A stretch of 64,000 nucleotides of DNA from Kingdonia uniflora. Taxonomy: Eukaryota; Streptophyta; Magnoliopsida; Ranunculales; Circaeasteraceae. The position numbers and the translations under genes are program-made. The first letter of the stretch is position 1, and the number at the start of each line of letters is the position of its first letter. The DNA is taken from NCBI GenBank assembly GCA_014058105.1, contig JACGCM010001511.1:1364001-1428000 (forward strand). The letters run 5' to 3'. The notes under the pieces are model-generated. The model worked only from the letters and a program-made list of their open reading frames with translations, searched no databases and was not told the origin of the DNA. Of this stretch, positions 21,973 through 33,900 are shown piece after piece.

Positions 21973-22526
21973 TAGGCTGCAACTTTTGTCCGAACTTCCG
22001 ATTTTTTCCAATTTCCGATTTCGTAACCCTATTTTATAGTTCCGATTTCCGAATTTTCCGAAAATTTTATGATCGAAATTGTATAGCTTTTTGAAATTCC
22101 AAAATTTCCGATTCGATTTATCCGAACAAGATCCGATCCAATTATTCCGAATACCCTCCGATCCAATTTTTCCGAATATTCTTATTCAATATTTAATGTA
22201 TTTTTTGTAGTTTAATAAAACAAAAAATTGTTAGATGGAGATTTGGTGATGTTACCATTGTATGAGTAAGGGTTGAATATTTTGATTTGGGAACATTAAT
22301 TTTACATATAAAAAAAGCCAAAGATTCACTATTTTCACAAATATTATCTGAAATTTCTAATTTTTCAGATTTCCGAAAATTCCGATTATTCCAAAAAATC
22401 CGGTTTTTCCGAATTCGGAATAAATTTTAGATTTCCGAAAAAATTGGATCGAAACAGATTTTACAATTCCAAAAATAATTCGGAAAAATTCCGACTACCT
22501 CCATTTCTGATCCGAAAACAGGCCTA
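21973..22526 (+). mobile_element. hAT-type non-autonomous element, TCCGAA-rich, copy 1
   Basis: Begins TAGGCTGCAACTTTTGTCCG and ends CCGAAAACAGGCCTA. The flanks GTTCGGAA (21965-21972) and GTTCGGAT (22527-22534) form an 8-bp duplication with one mismatch, as hAT elements make. The body is packed with TTCCGA and ATCCGA words. A second copy in the opposite orientation lies at 28129-28866. No transposase is encoded. Confidence 0.75.
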
Positions 22527-23328
22527 GTTCGGATAAATATCGATTTTCGTTGATTTTGGGCTTGTTCTGGAATAGTTCAAGTATTCTTAGAGTGCAAAAG
22601 AAAGAAGGAAATGTTCATGATAAATTAGAGAATGTGGAATTAGGGGTTTGAGTTTTGAAAATGAAATTGGTATTTGAAAAATTAGATTTTAATAGGTCTG
22701 TTGCGTCTCTGGTCTGTATCATCCTTCAACATTGATTTCTCTCTGCCTCTATCCTTGAATTGTAAGTGCTATCTTTCACGCCATGAGTTACTTTCTTCCC
22801 CAATCCACTTTGCTTTTTTCTGTTTTCTATTGTTTCAGTTTTGAACTGTTACTGGGATTGTAGCGGAGACACCTTAAACCCTCGATGTAGGTGTTGTTTT
22901 CTTTCCCAATTTTCTATGGCATCAAAAGTTTACAATTTATTATGATGCTTTGTTCTACATCTTTACAGAGTAAAATTCAATCCTGGATTCAAGATTGCGA
23001 TCAGCATCAATTGTTTGCTCTCATTCTCATCTATATTCAACTACGTTCCAATTTGCTTTACTTTAGTTCTCTTTTACTACTTGTTTTTATTATATTCTCA
23101 TTTTTTATTTTCTTACCTAAGTTGTGCTCAACTCTTGGGACATTCTTTAGTGGGGTGATGTTAAGCTTTTTGCCCCATGTGAATTGTGAAGAATATTGAG
23201 AGACTTGGACAAACTTACGTTATTCTTTATTGTAGCGTGTGTTTATTTTCGACATATTGTGCCTTCAAATGCTTTCTCATCAATTATGTTGTGTATTTCA
23301 TCCCTTTTACAAGTAGTTTTCTTCATTG

Positions 23329-23552
23329 ATATAAATAGTTTTCATGCATTCTAAAGTTCACCTTATATAGTTTAAACAGACTAAGTTCACTCATCCAGAA
23401 ACAATGTATGTCAAGTGATATCTTATCTAGGCATCGTGTGCGTTTGTTCTTATGTATTTCTAATTTCTTAGTCTCCAGGGAGAAGCTGTTGTTGGAAAAA
23501 CCTTAATCAAAGACCTCTCGGTTGTTTTCCCCACCGTGCTGCGGTTTACTAG
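23329..23552 (+). mobile_element. Helitron-like repeat X, copy 1 (uninterrupted)
   Basis: Reads ATATAAATAGTTTTCATGC at the left and ends ACCGTGCTGCGGTTTACTAG followed by T. The end is a small hairpin (ACCG, loop TGCTG, CGGT) and CTAG, as expected for a Helitron 3' end inserted before T. The reverse complement of the whole 224 bp is found at 52647-57182, where it is split by a LINE. The left end lacks the usual TC, so the 5' terminus is uncertain. Confidence 0.55.
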
Positions 23553-25260
23553 TAATGCAATCAGCAAATATAATATGTGAGATGGACAGTGTATATCTCT
23601 GTGTATCCATAAAAAGAATGATAGAATTAACTCTTAACCAGGAGACACCCCTACTAAGAAGCTCTTCAGCAAAAGCAAACAGAAAAGGGGAGAGAGGGTC
23701 CCCTTGCCTGAGACCCCTAAAAGCTTTGAAGAACCCACATGGACCACCATTTATCATCACTTAGATATTGGAGCTGTGAAACATACAATAAATCCAATTA
23801 CACCAAACGTCAGAGAAACCGAATTTCTTAAGGAAAGCAAGGAGAAAGCCCCAATCCAAAGCATGTGAAATGTCAATTTTCAGCCCCACGTTCCCCGGTG
23901 AGAAGAGATGATTCTGCTAGCCACACTTTCAATCTTGAAGCCATGAGCTTGGTTATGATTTTTAAAGAAAAAATTGCTCAGGCAAATAGGCATAAACTGA
24001 TTCAACCTAATTGTCTCTCTTCTTTAGGAACTAAGATAATGAAGCTGAAGTTAAACAATTGAGGATAGTGCATTCAACAAAGAAAGAAATAATAATTGCA
24101 CAAGCCTCCTTGTCAATAACCAAGACTAATTCAACCTAACTGCCTCTCTTCTTCTTGTGGAAGAAGAAGCCTTGAAACCCATCAGGTCCAGGAAAATTAT
24201 CTGCACTCGTGGAGAACACAGCTTGTTTAACCACTTCTGCAGTAGGAATTAAGCACAATGTTTTATTTTCATCTTCACTGACAAGAGATGCATAAGAATA
24301 GGATTAGGAGTGACCCTGACATCAACCTTAAATTTTTTTCTCATAGAACCCCACAATATACCTGCTAATGTCCACATGTCTACCAAAATTAATACCTATC
24401 TTCCAGTTCAATATTTGTAATTATGGCTCTTTCCCTTTTAACCCTGGTGACAACATGGAAATACTGGGTGTTTCTATCACCTGCATTCACCCATTTCAAT
24501 CTAAATTTCTGATGAAGTAATTGTTCGTATTGAGGAATTGAAAGGTTGAGATGTACCTGAGCTTGTATTACTTCATTTGCTACCATATCATTGTCAGGGT
24601 ATAATTGTTGAACTTCTTGAAGACCAAGAAGTTCATGACTTTTTAAGATTAATATTAACGTCAGTTGACCCAAAAATATTAGTTTCCAACTCTTGATTGA
24701 AGTATTCATCATCTTCAGTTTACCTCTCAAAACACACACGGGAGCTCAAGTTACCCTTTCTTTCCAAGTAGTCTCAATAAGCTGATAAAATGATGGATGA
24801 TCTGCCCATACTTGACAAAATTTGAATGGGATATTTTTAGGCTTTGGGATAGAAGATTCCCGACTAAACAAAGCTGAATGGTCAGAATTAATTTTAGGTG
24901 CTTTCCAATTGTTGAATTTGTGAGCCAACAGTTCACTATGGAGAACCCTATCCAATAAGCAAAAAATTATGTTTACTACTACAACCTGTCCATTGCACCA
25001 ATAACTACAGACCAATCCCGTAACTTTCTTCTAGCATACACTTGTTCAAGAAGTCTTGAAAGTCTTTGATAGAAACTGCAGAGTGAGGTCTGCCACCAAA
25101 CTTCTCACTATTAGAAAATATAGAATTAAAATCACAATGAACAGTCCAAGGACTTGCCCATTTCCTTACTGGCCACTTCACTAGATCAGTTCCCTCCTTA
25201 TTAGGTTGGTCAATCATCTCTCTATCACCAGAAGAGCCCACAGGGAGATCACCTCTATAG
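23553..25260 (-). pseudogene. LINE ORF2 N-terminal part: endonuclease and reverse transcriptase
   Basis: The reverse transcriptase phrase GLRQGDPLSPFLF is at 23680-23720, and the active-site motif reads FADC where FADD is expected, just before the Helitron-like insertion. The central part has FPGPDGFQGFFF near 24180-24215 and KWVNAGDRNTQYFH near 24460. The endonuclease pieces at 24746-25241 include NSDHSALF (the catalytic His region) and VHCDFNSIFS, where CDFN replaces the usual GDFN. Confidence 0.83.
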
Positions 25261-25445
25261 CAGAGGTGCCCACTAGCTTCAGCATACCAAGAAAGTATGT
25301 AGTTAGTGAATTTTGTGTACTGGATAAATCCTAAGTAGAATTATCAATTACTTTACCCTTTGGTTCCTCGTTCTTGCCCATTGTATATTTTCTAGTTTTT
25401 TTCTTAGTCAGCTTTAGCTTTATCACCATAGCTAAGTTCATCACT

Positions 25446-26283
25446 CTACATTATGAGAAAACATGTCCCACAATCTTGCAATGAGAACAAAGTCTGGAAT
25501 GACAACTTCCTAAATAATCTCTTCACCTTTATTATCATCAAGAGTAATAGTTTTTGGAATTGTTTTCGAAAATCAATTTTGACTAGAACACTGGCATAAA
25601 ACCCATATTCTTTGCTCCTTGCTGATTTATCCACCCTGATAGAGTACCCACTGCCACGCCCATTGACATAAGGGTGTGTACAGACCAATATTCCAATTGT
25701 AACTTGGGGAATCTCACCCGACAAACAACACATGTATACTTATGTTGCTCAGGATCAAACCTCCTAGGCCACTGGAGCAGTCTAAGACGTTGTCTCTCAA
25801 TGAATCAAGTTCCACCCAGCCACACTACTAATTTTTCATCCTCATTGTCCATCCTGATTATGAAGAAACTTCTGCCAATAGCTATAAAATTACATGACCC
25901 CCTTAAGTTTCCCCTTTAACATAGCCTGTTGTCTGATCTCATCCAAAGTAATACTCAACAAGGGAAGTTTACCAATCAGGCTATGTTTATAGTATTCAAT
26001 CTCATTGAGAACTTCAGATTTAAAATCACCACAACAGATTTATCACCTCTGATAGGGCTTGGAATCTTATCTAAAGAAATAGATGTGTTAGTATTACTCT
26101 TTACCTTATCTGCATATGACATAGGAGTTTCTCCAGGAGGCTTCTTTGCATCGTTAGATTGATTCACCATTATAGCTTTGATGATCTCTAATCCCCCTTG
26201 ACTTCTCTCCCATGGCCATCCCAGTAGTAGATCCCAATTTCATATTGGTCTTCAAAATACCGGTAGCATCCTCAAATGGCTTA
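25446..26283 (-). pseudogene. LINE ORF1 (gag-like RNA-binding protein) remnant
   Basis: On the minus strand 25976-26170 reads ETPMSYADKVKSNTN, the SYADKV phrase common near the start of plant LINE ORF1. 25446-25733 contains YGFYASVLVKIDF, part of the domain that precedes the zinc knuckle. The upstream part (26200-26283) has GSTTGMAMGEK and is cut by the Harbinger-type MITE at 26284. Confidence 0.72.
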
Positions 26284-27018
26284 GGGGCCGTTTGTTTTTT
26301 TTGTTTTTACTTAAAATGTCTGAATCTAAGTGAATAATCTGAATGAGTGTGAAACTAACTGAATATCTGATTCGACTATAAATTAGTCAGTGGTTGTAGT
26401 GTTCGTTTTTTTCTTTCGCTCAGTGGATATTGTCCAAAATTGCTTCTGCTAGGTATTCAAAAACAAAAACATATTCCGTAGTATTAATTTACCAAGCTCG
26501 TATAATATTGAATCTTAATGGACAACTAACAACCGTAAAGATAACAAAATAAAAAGTGCAAGAAAATATAGAATTGGAAGATTAACAATCAATAAATTAT
26601 GGGGTTCAAAAGTTTTTCATTGTGAATCAAAGTAAAAACAATAAACTAGGTTAAAAAAAGAAATAGAGTAACGAACATGAAATCAAAGATTTCCATCCGA
26701 GGAGGAGGATGAGGAGGTGGGAGGAGAGATGAGTGAGGTTTGTTATAGTAGTTATAGCTTATAACTTTCTTTTTTTGCTTTAGGGCTAGAGGGTAAAGGT
26801 TGGGAATATTTAAATTTTGAAAGCATTTCAAGAAGAAAAACTCAGTTAAATTACTTAAACCCATTCAGTGGGGGTCCTTGGGCTAACTCATTTCTGTCAC
26901 TAATTAGACAAAACCACTAATTAGTGACAAAAAGACAAACACCAAAACACATACCCACTAAGTGATTTTGCCATTAATTAGTGATTTTGTCTAATTAGTG
27001 GAAAAAACAAACACCCCC
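26284..27018 (+). mobile_element. Harbinger-type MITE 1
   Basis: 735 bp with terminal inverted repeats: GGGGCCGTTTGTTTTTT at the left, and GGGGGTGTTTGTTTTTT read from the right end inwards. It is flanked by TTA on both sides (26281-26283 and 27019-27021), the 3-bp duplication of PIF/Harbinger elements. No transposase is present; one short frame at 26646 is not meaningful. Confidence 0.8.
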
Positions 27019-27021
27019 TTA

Positions 27022-27966
27022 GAGGTTGTTTGTTTTTTTTACTTAATTAACTTAATTTACCAAAAAAGTCAAATAAGTTTGTTTATTTTTCTATTTATAA
27101 AAAGTTCCTTTTAGTAATGGCACCCCATTTTTCATCACTTAAAATAAGATGGAAATCCTAACTTATCTGAAAAATCCTTTTTGCTGAAGTTGACGGGATT
27201 GATACGGAACTTAAGTAACAATATTTAAACCCGATTATACCCTGTTTTATCTCCATCTTTCTTCCTATATTTTTTCACTCTACAGTTCTCTCTCTCCCTT
27301 CTCTATTATTCGAATCAAAACCCTTAATTCTTCAAAAAACTAGAACGAGAATGAGAACAACCAGGGCTTGAATCAATTTATAACTTGAAATGATCGCTTC
27401 TAAAGATAGGTTTTGATAGGATTAACATTGTTAGGTTTGAATCTTGGGTTCCATCAGTTACGATATTTCATGGGTGACTTCAACTGTACTATTCTCTGAG
27501 ATAAATTTATTCATATTATATAGTAAAAAAATTCAATCTGTAGTATTGAAGAAGAATATAACATCTTGATTTAATTATTTGAGAGTTTTAACCTTTTTTC
27601 ATAGCATGTCGACGAATTAGTATAAAATCCTAGGTTATTTTTTGGATAAAAATGGTTTTGTTCTTGTTCAATTTCTCGGCTATAAAAACACTATCCAAGA
27701 GGGAGAAGAAATAAAAAATAGTTAATATCCATTTACTTAAATTTTAAATGCGATTATAAAGTAATATGTTTGGCAAAAAATAGAGACATGGGTAATTTTG
27801 ACAATTTGACAGTTTTCACACAGTTCAGAATTCAGATTTAGAAACATAACAAACAAGATATTTTACACTCCAGCTTCAATATTTATGTGCTAGATTCAAC
27901 AATCAGAATAAGTAATCAGAATCAGAATCAGAATAAGCAATTAGAATCAACAAAAAAAATAGCCTC
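27022..27966 (+). mobile_element. Harbinger-type MITE 2, abutting MITE 1
   Basis: 945 bp with ends GAGGTTGTTTGTTTTTTTT at the left, and GAGGCTATTTTTTTTGTTG read from the right. It shares the TTA at 27019-27021 with MITE 1 and has a second TTA at 27967-27969. Repeated AATCAGAATCAG near the right end is typical subterminal repetition. Confidence 0.75.
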
Positions 27967-28128
27967 TTAGTGTTCTCCATAGATTTAACCTAGTTTGTTA
28001 TGTTTCTTAGGCTCCAATCTTCTCCGAACTAGTAACCTTCTCCTCATAGCTTTTAAGGGGCTTCAAACCACTCGAATAGATTAATAGATGAAAATTCAAT
28101 CAGAGAACACAAATTAAACTATGATGAA

Positions 28129-28866
28129 TAGGCCCCGTTTTCGGATCGGATCGGAAATGGAGAGGGTTGGAATTTTTCTGATTTTTTTCGGAACTATAAA
28201 ATCTATTGCAATCCGATCCGATTTTTTTCAGAATTGTAAAAATGAATTCGAATTCGGAAATTTCAGAATAACAAAGTTCTCACTTCTCCAAATCAAACCA
28301 TAATAACAGAGTTCTCACTTCTCCAAGAATCAAAGATTCAAAATCGAAGCCAGAGGAAAATCGAAGCCAGAGAAGTGATTTAACTTTTCTTCTTCACTAC
28401 GAATCAAAATCGAAGCAGTGGAGAATGGAGAATGGAGGTAGTGGAGATGTAACTTAAGAGAGGAGAGTGGAGGCAGTGGAGATTTAACTTAAAAGTAGAA
28501 GAAGTGGAGGGCAGTGAAGAATGGAAGCAGTGGAGAATGCCCTAGGTTAAGAATCGTAAGATCTAATGTTTTATGTTTTAATTTGGATTATTTGAAATTA
28601 AATCGGATCAGAGGGATATTTGGAATATTTTTCGGATTAAATCGGATCGGATGGTATTCGGAATAATCGGATCGGATAGTATTCGGAATAATCGGATCGG
28701 AAAATTCGGAATTGCACAAAGCTATCCGATTCCAATCCGAATTTTTTCAGAAAAATTCAGAAATCGAATTTTCAAAAATCAGAATTGCAAAATAGAGTTC
28801 CAAAATCGGAAAGATCGGATCGGAAATCGGAAAAAATTAGAAGTTCGGACAAAAGTTGCAGTCCTA
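28129..28866 (-). mobile_element. hAT-type TCCGAA-rich element, copy 2
   Basis: On the minus strand it begins TAGGACTGCAACTTTTGTCCG and ends CCGATCCGAAAACGGGGCCTA, the same termini as copy 1 at 21973-22526. The 8-bp flanks ATGATGAA and ATTGTTAA agree at five positions only, so the duplication is decayed or absent. The interior is longer than copy 1 and has repeated ATCGGATCGGAT words. Confidence 0.7.
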
Positions 28867-29321
28867 ATTGTTAATCAATCACTGGAAAAAGGTACGAGAT
28901 TCACTGAGGAAATAAATAAATAAAAAGGAATAATTCGGGCCCAAATTTTTTATTTTTTATTCTTAGAAATTAAGTAAATTGTAGTAAGAATTTTGAGATT
29001 TAATAAAATAGATTTTATTAATCTTTTATAAGTGTATGATTCTGTCAAAAGACAGACTTCCGCGGCTTTACCCTACACAACCACAACCACAATACCGACA
29101 TGTTTACGTGGTTAGCATTAAGGACTAGTTCCATAAGTTTGAATTTTGGTTTTACTATAACGAAGAGGGAAAATCGGCAGTCATCAAAAAGCAGTTCAAG
29201 GGTTTTATCGAGGGAGGCGATACAGTAATCTATATTGGCCTCTGTCGTTGAAACACGGAATAATATGCTGAAATCTTTAAGGTTTTGAAACAAGTTCATA
29301 CTCCCAAGAACTAGGTCTTAC
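28867..29321 (-). other. Unassigned AT-rich DNA with an 84-codon frame
   Basis: A minus-strand frame at 29045-29299 (84 residues, with SLDKTLELLFDDCRFSLF) is not recognised. Its upstream part on the minus strand is separated by the element at 29322-29907, so it could be a host exon or debris of another element. Confidence 0.3.
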
Positions 29322-29907
29322 CTATGCTGTCAGGCCAGGGCGGCGCCGGGGCGCCCAATTTTAAATCATTCGCCCCACCACCCTAGGGCGCTTGAAAACA
29401 CAGGGCGCCTCTCTCAAGGCGTGGGGTGCCCTAGGGCATTTATTTATTTATTTTATTAATTCTAGTTTTGCCAAAGCCAAATGATTTGGCCTCTTAATAA
29501 ATAAAAACACAGAATTGCCAAATCATTTGGCATTTTCAAACAAAAAATAAAATAAAATAAAACAATTCCTCATTAGCTCATCTTTCTTTCTCTTTAGTAC
29601 GCAGGTCTCTCTCCAAGACCCAAGTTTAAAAAAAAAAAAACTATCTTTCTTTGATTACGAATTGTCCGCAGGTCTCTCTAGTACGCAATTCTCTCTCTCT
29701 AGTAAGGATACTTATTGTAAATTGAAGAATTGGGATTTCCTTTATAATTTTTACTTGATTATTGTATCTTATAATGTTGAATTGTTGATTATCTTTACAT
29801 TGGCATGGAATACACATAGTGTTCCGGCTCTGCCTCCCGCCTAGCGCCCCACCCCGACAGTGACCATGCCCACCGCCTAGTGCTCCGCCCCGCCCTTGAC
29901 AGCATAG
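29322..29907 (+). mobile_element. GC-rich non-autonomous DNA element with perfect 8-bp target duplication
   Basis: 586 bp starting CTATGCTGTCAGG and ending CCCTTGACAGCATAG, inverted at the termini, and flanked by GGTCTTAC at 29314-29321 and 29908-29915. The terminal 80-100 bp are unusually GC-rich (GGGCGGCGCCGGGGCG) while the centre is AT-rich. The duplication length fits hAT or Mutator; no transposase is present. Confidence 0.8.
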
Positions 29908-29915
29908 GGTCTTAC

Positions 29916-30977
29916 AATCAAAGATACTTATAATGCATTGTTTGCTCTCTCCCTGAGATCTTCGAGATGTTCCAAGTTCACTACCCGAATCAGAATAAGA
30001 CTCGAGTTATCGATAAATCAACCGCAGTTTCTAAGGAAGAGCGACAAAAGAAGGGCAGAACATAATCAATTCATCTGATTACAGCTATGAAAGGTTTATC
30101 CATTCCCTTTGCGAGTAAGAAATATTCAAAAAAAAATTGGGGGCAACAAGATAAAAGGTTTCAAGTCTGGATCACGGGGAAGTTAAGGACAAGTTAAATG
30201 GAAAACAACAACTAATAAATCTTTTGCAAGATTATGGGTCATCAGAAGAACTGAAACAAATACAAGGCTTGGTTAGCAATGAAGGAACAGAAATGAGGTA
30301 TAGATTCAATGTAGCTGTTTTGATTCCAAGTTCGCTGATGTTTTCACCAACTCTTGGTGGATGGATACGGAGGCTACCGGTCATAAATCTCTTTTTCCGC
30401 AAGAACTCGTTAGCAGGCAAGGCAGCAAGGCCCAAAGAGCAACTTTTCTTGGGAAAAGTCATAGGATTCCAGTAAAGTTCGTTACACTTTTTTGTTGTTC
30501 TTGAGAAAGGTTATATACTATAGATTTATCAGACACTCTATGTATTGTCGCCAAAGGTAGTTTACTTTCAGATTAAACCAACATATAACCAGTCTTCAGA
30601 ACAAAATAAAAAATGCCAAAGAAGCCTACTGGAACGCTGACGACATTTCCCAATAAAAATAGTTGTTTGGCCTTACTGCCTACTGATGAATCCTTGTGAA
30701 GAAAGAAAATATCAAGAGTATCCCCATAATCCATCCACCAAGAGTTGGTGAAACATCAACCATACTGGATTTTCCAACAATCAAAAAATCAGTGTATACA
30801 TCCTATTTGTTAAAATTTTTTTGCCAACTAAGCCTTGTAATTGTTGCAATAATTTGTTTGAGACCCTAATTCTTGCAAAAGAAACAATTCGATGTTGATC
30901 GTCACTGATGGGGCCAAGCCAGCGAACTCCGGCATAGGCAAACCCTAGCACTTAAAACCTAAATTTTCCCTTGTCCT
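29916..30977 (+). other. Unassigned DNA, no recognised gene
   Basis: The longest frame is 83 codons at 30224-30475, with LMFSPTLGGWIRRLPVINLF. I do not recognise it and no splice structure is evident. The remainder is AT-rich. Confidence 0.35.
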
Positions 30978-33900
30978 ATTTTTTTTTTTTTTGATAAATG
31001 TAAAAAGTTATTGATAAAAGGAAACCAATTACGAAGAAGAAGAAAAAAAAAACATAAACAAAAAATGCCACTCCGTAGGAAACAAAGAAGGAAAAAACAG
31101 CCAAGAACCACCCCTCCATCAACAAGACTTGTCCAATAGATCCATTAATCGTTTCCTTCCACTTTACCATGAGAGACTCGAGAGAAATCCCCGACAAATC
31201 TTTCGCAGTTTTACTCCACCAGAAAATAAGAGCTTTACGAGAAGTCATGAAGCTCTAGATTTTTCTTTCCCTTCGAACTTCCTCAAATTAAGTTCAAACC
31301 ATATGGACCACATCACGGTAAACGGAAGAAAACGCCATAACATCCTACCAAGACCTACAAGGTTAATCGTGTTCCAATTTGTTAAGAGCTCCATGAAATT
31401 CCTAAAATGTGGCCACGTTATGCTCGCCCTGGTGAACAATTCAATCAAAATACTCTCCGCAAAAGGGCAATGACGAAAAAGATGCTCAATGGACTCCCCA
31501 TTATTTTTACACATAGAACAAAAACTGATCACAAGAACTTTGCGTTTACGAAGATTATCAATGATGAGGGTCTTATTCAAAAACAAAGTCAAAGTAAAAA
31601 AGGCTACCTTAGAAGGCAATTTAGGAACCCAAATACTCTTTTTAGGAAAGGAATGAGTATCATAGGGAGAATTATCCAAGGCCTTGTAGAATGTCTTCAC
31701 TGAAAACAAACCTTTGGCGTACTCAAGCCAAATCATCCTATCTTCTTCCCCTGGACAATGATGAAAACTAATCAATTTTTCCACAAGAGAAGTTACTAGG
31801 TTCAATTCCCAATCATTCAAGTTTCTATGAAAAGCGAGATTCCAAGACATATCATGATTGTATGATAAGGAAAATAATAAAAGATACAAATCTTTAAGCA
31901 AGGAGACGAGAAGCCACCGATCCTCCCAAAAGCTTACCTTGTTCCCATTACCCACTCTAATTCTACTCCTCTACCGAAACTCTCGCTAATCTTCATCACT
32001 GCCCTCCACACCCCACACCCAAAAAACTCAAAAACTTATTTACTACTCCACCCGAAATCCTTCACTCCAAATCTAGATAAAATAATTTTTTTCCAACTTG
32101 TCTTCTTCTTGCCCAAATCTCCATAACCATTTACCTAACAATGGCTCATCCATTCTAGACAACTTCCTAATCCCCAACCCACCTTCCTCTCTAGACCTAC
32201 AGACTTGTTTCCAGCCCTCTTAATGAATTTTGTGATCCTCCACTAAATCATTCCTAAGAAATTTTTTAATAATTGATTCTAACGTTTCTTCTACACATTT
32301 AGGAAGCACAAACAACGACATATAATACACTAGAAGGCTCAAAAATGCACTTTTCAAAAAGGGTCACCCTCCCACCTTTCGATAGATACTTGGCCTTCCA
32401 CCCACTAAATCTCTTAGAAAATCTTTAAATAAGGGGATCCTAAATAGCCTTAGAATTATACTTCGCCCCCAACGGCAAACCTAAGTATGAAGAAGGAAGA
32501 GTATCCACATTATAACCCAAAGTCTCTGCCAAAGAATCTAAACTAGGAACCTCCCCGATCTCCATAATCTTACTCTTACTAAGATCGAAGCAAAGACCCG
32601 ACACGGCCTCAAAACAATACAAAAGACCACGAAGGAACCGTAACTGATGCATAGACGCTCCGACAAACACTAAGGTGTCAATAAAAAACTGAAGATGTTG
32701 CACCTCAACCTAATCATGACCAACCTTAAACCCCTCAATATCTCCGTATAACGGAGCTCTATTGATCATCCTCCCCAGAGTCTCGGCCACAACAATAAAA
32801 AAGAAGGGGGAGAGAGGATCTCTCTGGCGAATCCCTCTCGTACTTCTAAAATAACCCGCCGAAACACCATTCACCAAGATAGAGAAGGATGTCGAAGAAA
32901 TACACTTGAACACCCACCCTCTCCGCCTCTCACCAAAACCTATTCTACAAAGAATATAACCAATAAAGTTCTAATTAACATGATTGTACGTTTTCTCCAT
33001 ATCCACTTTACAAACCACTCCTGGAGTCCCTGACTTAATTTTAAAGTTAACGCTCTCATTAACCATCAAGATGCCATTCAAAATTTGTCTACCAAGCACA
33101 AAGCCCCCTGATCTTCCGAAATAACAAAACTCAGTGCCTTTTTAATTCTACAAGCTAAGATATTAGCGATAATCTTATACACGCTACTCACCAACTAATG
33201 GATCTAAAGTCTTTGATATTAACAGCCACATCTACCTTAGGGATCAAAGTAACAAAAGTACAATTAGAACAATAATCCAAATAACCATTCTCAAAAAAAT
33301 CTTTCATCACCTCCATAAGATCTTCTTTAATAATATCCCAACAAAATTTGAAAAAAACCTTAGAAAAACCATCAAGGCCTGGAAACTTATCTCCATTCAT
33401 CCCACGAATTACTTCCAGAACTTCATCCTCCTCAATGGAAGCCTCCAAATTAGTAGCTTCATCAGCTAAAATCCTATCAAATACCATTCCATCCAACCTT
33501 GGCCTTAATTAGCAATCCCCATAATAAAGCCCAAAATAATACTCCACAACTCTTTTACGAATATCTTCTTCATCTTCTAGCACCACCCCTGACACCTCCA
33601 CCTAACTCGTCCTGTTAATTCTACTACGAGCATTAACAACTTTGTAAAAAAACTTTGTATTGTTATTATCTTTTTTTAACCACAACACTTGGGACTTCTG
33701 CCTCCAAGATATCTTTCCCAATTTAACCACACTAAAAAAATCACTTTTTAAGGTTTCCTTCCTTATAACATCTGCACTAACTAACCCACCATTCTCCTCC
33801 TTCTTATCCAACTCCTCAATCTCATTGAGCAAAATTAGCTTATGCTTCACTATGTTGCTAACATCTTTATTCCATTTAATAATATCACACTTCGACATCT

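Larger units (their letters stand above)
21516..23552 (+). mobile_element. Composite 2-kb insertion in the minus-strand LINE
   Basis: Neither edge continues the LINE frame. The right edge is the Helitron-like terminus CTAG before T at 23552-23553. Inside lie a CT-rich leader-like stretch (21560-21900), an hAT element (21973-22526) and unassigned AT-rich DNA (22560-23328). It may be one Helitron carrying an hAT element, or several independent insertions. The left boundary is approximate. Confidence 0.5.
19653..28060 (-). mobile_element. L1-type LINE, minus strand, interrupted by several DNA elements
   Basis: On the minus strand the order is ORF1 remnants (from about 28060 down to 25446), endonuclease, reverse transcriptase, zinc-binding region, RNase H, and a 3' end near 19653 with the tail ACAAAAAATAATA. 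It is broken by a composite insertion at 21516-23552 and by two MITEs at 26284-27966. About 350 bp of the reverse transcriptase thumb are missing where the composite insertion sits. Placement of the 5' end between 27967 and 28060 rests on weak coding similarity. Confidence 0.78.

Noticed and set aside
24003..24150. Direct repeat TTCAACCTAAYTGYCTCTCTTCTT within the LINE
   Set aside because: Short and imperfect; probably a small local duplication in a decaying pseudogene with no further significance.
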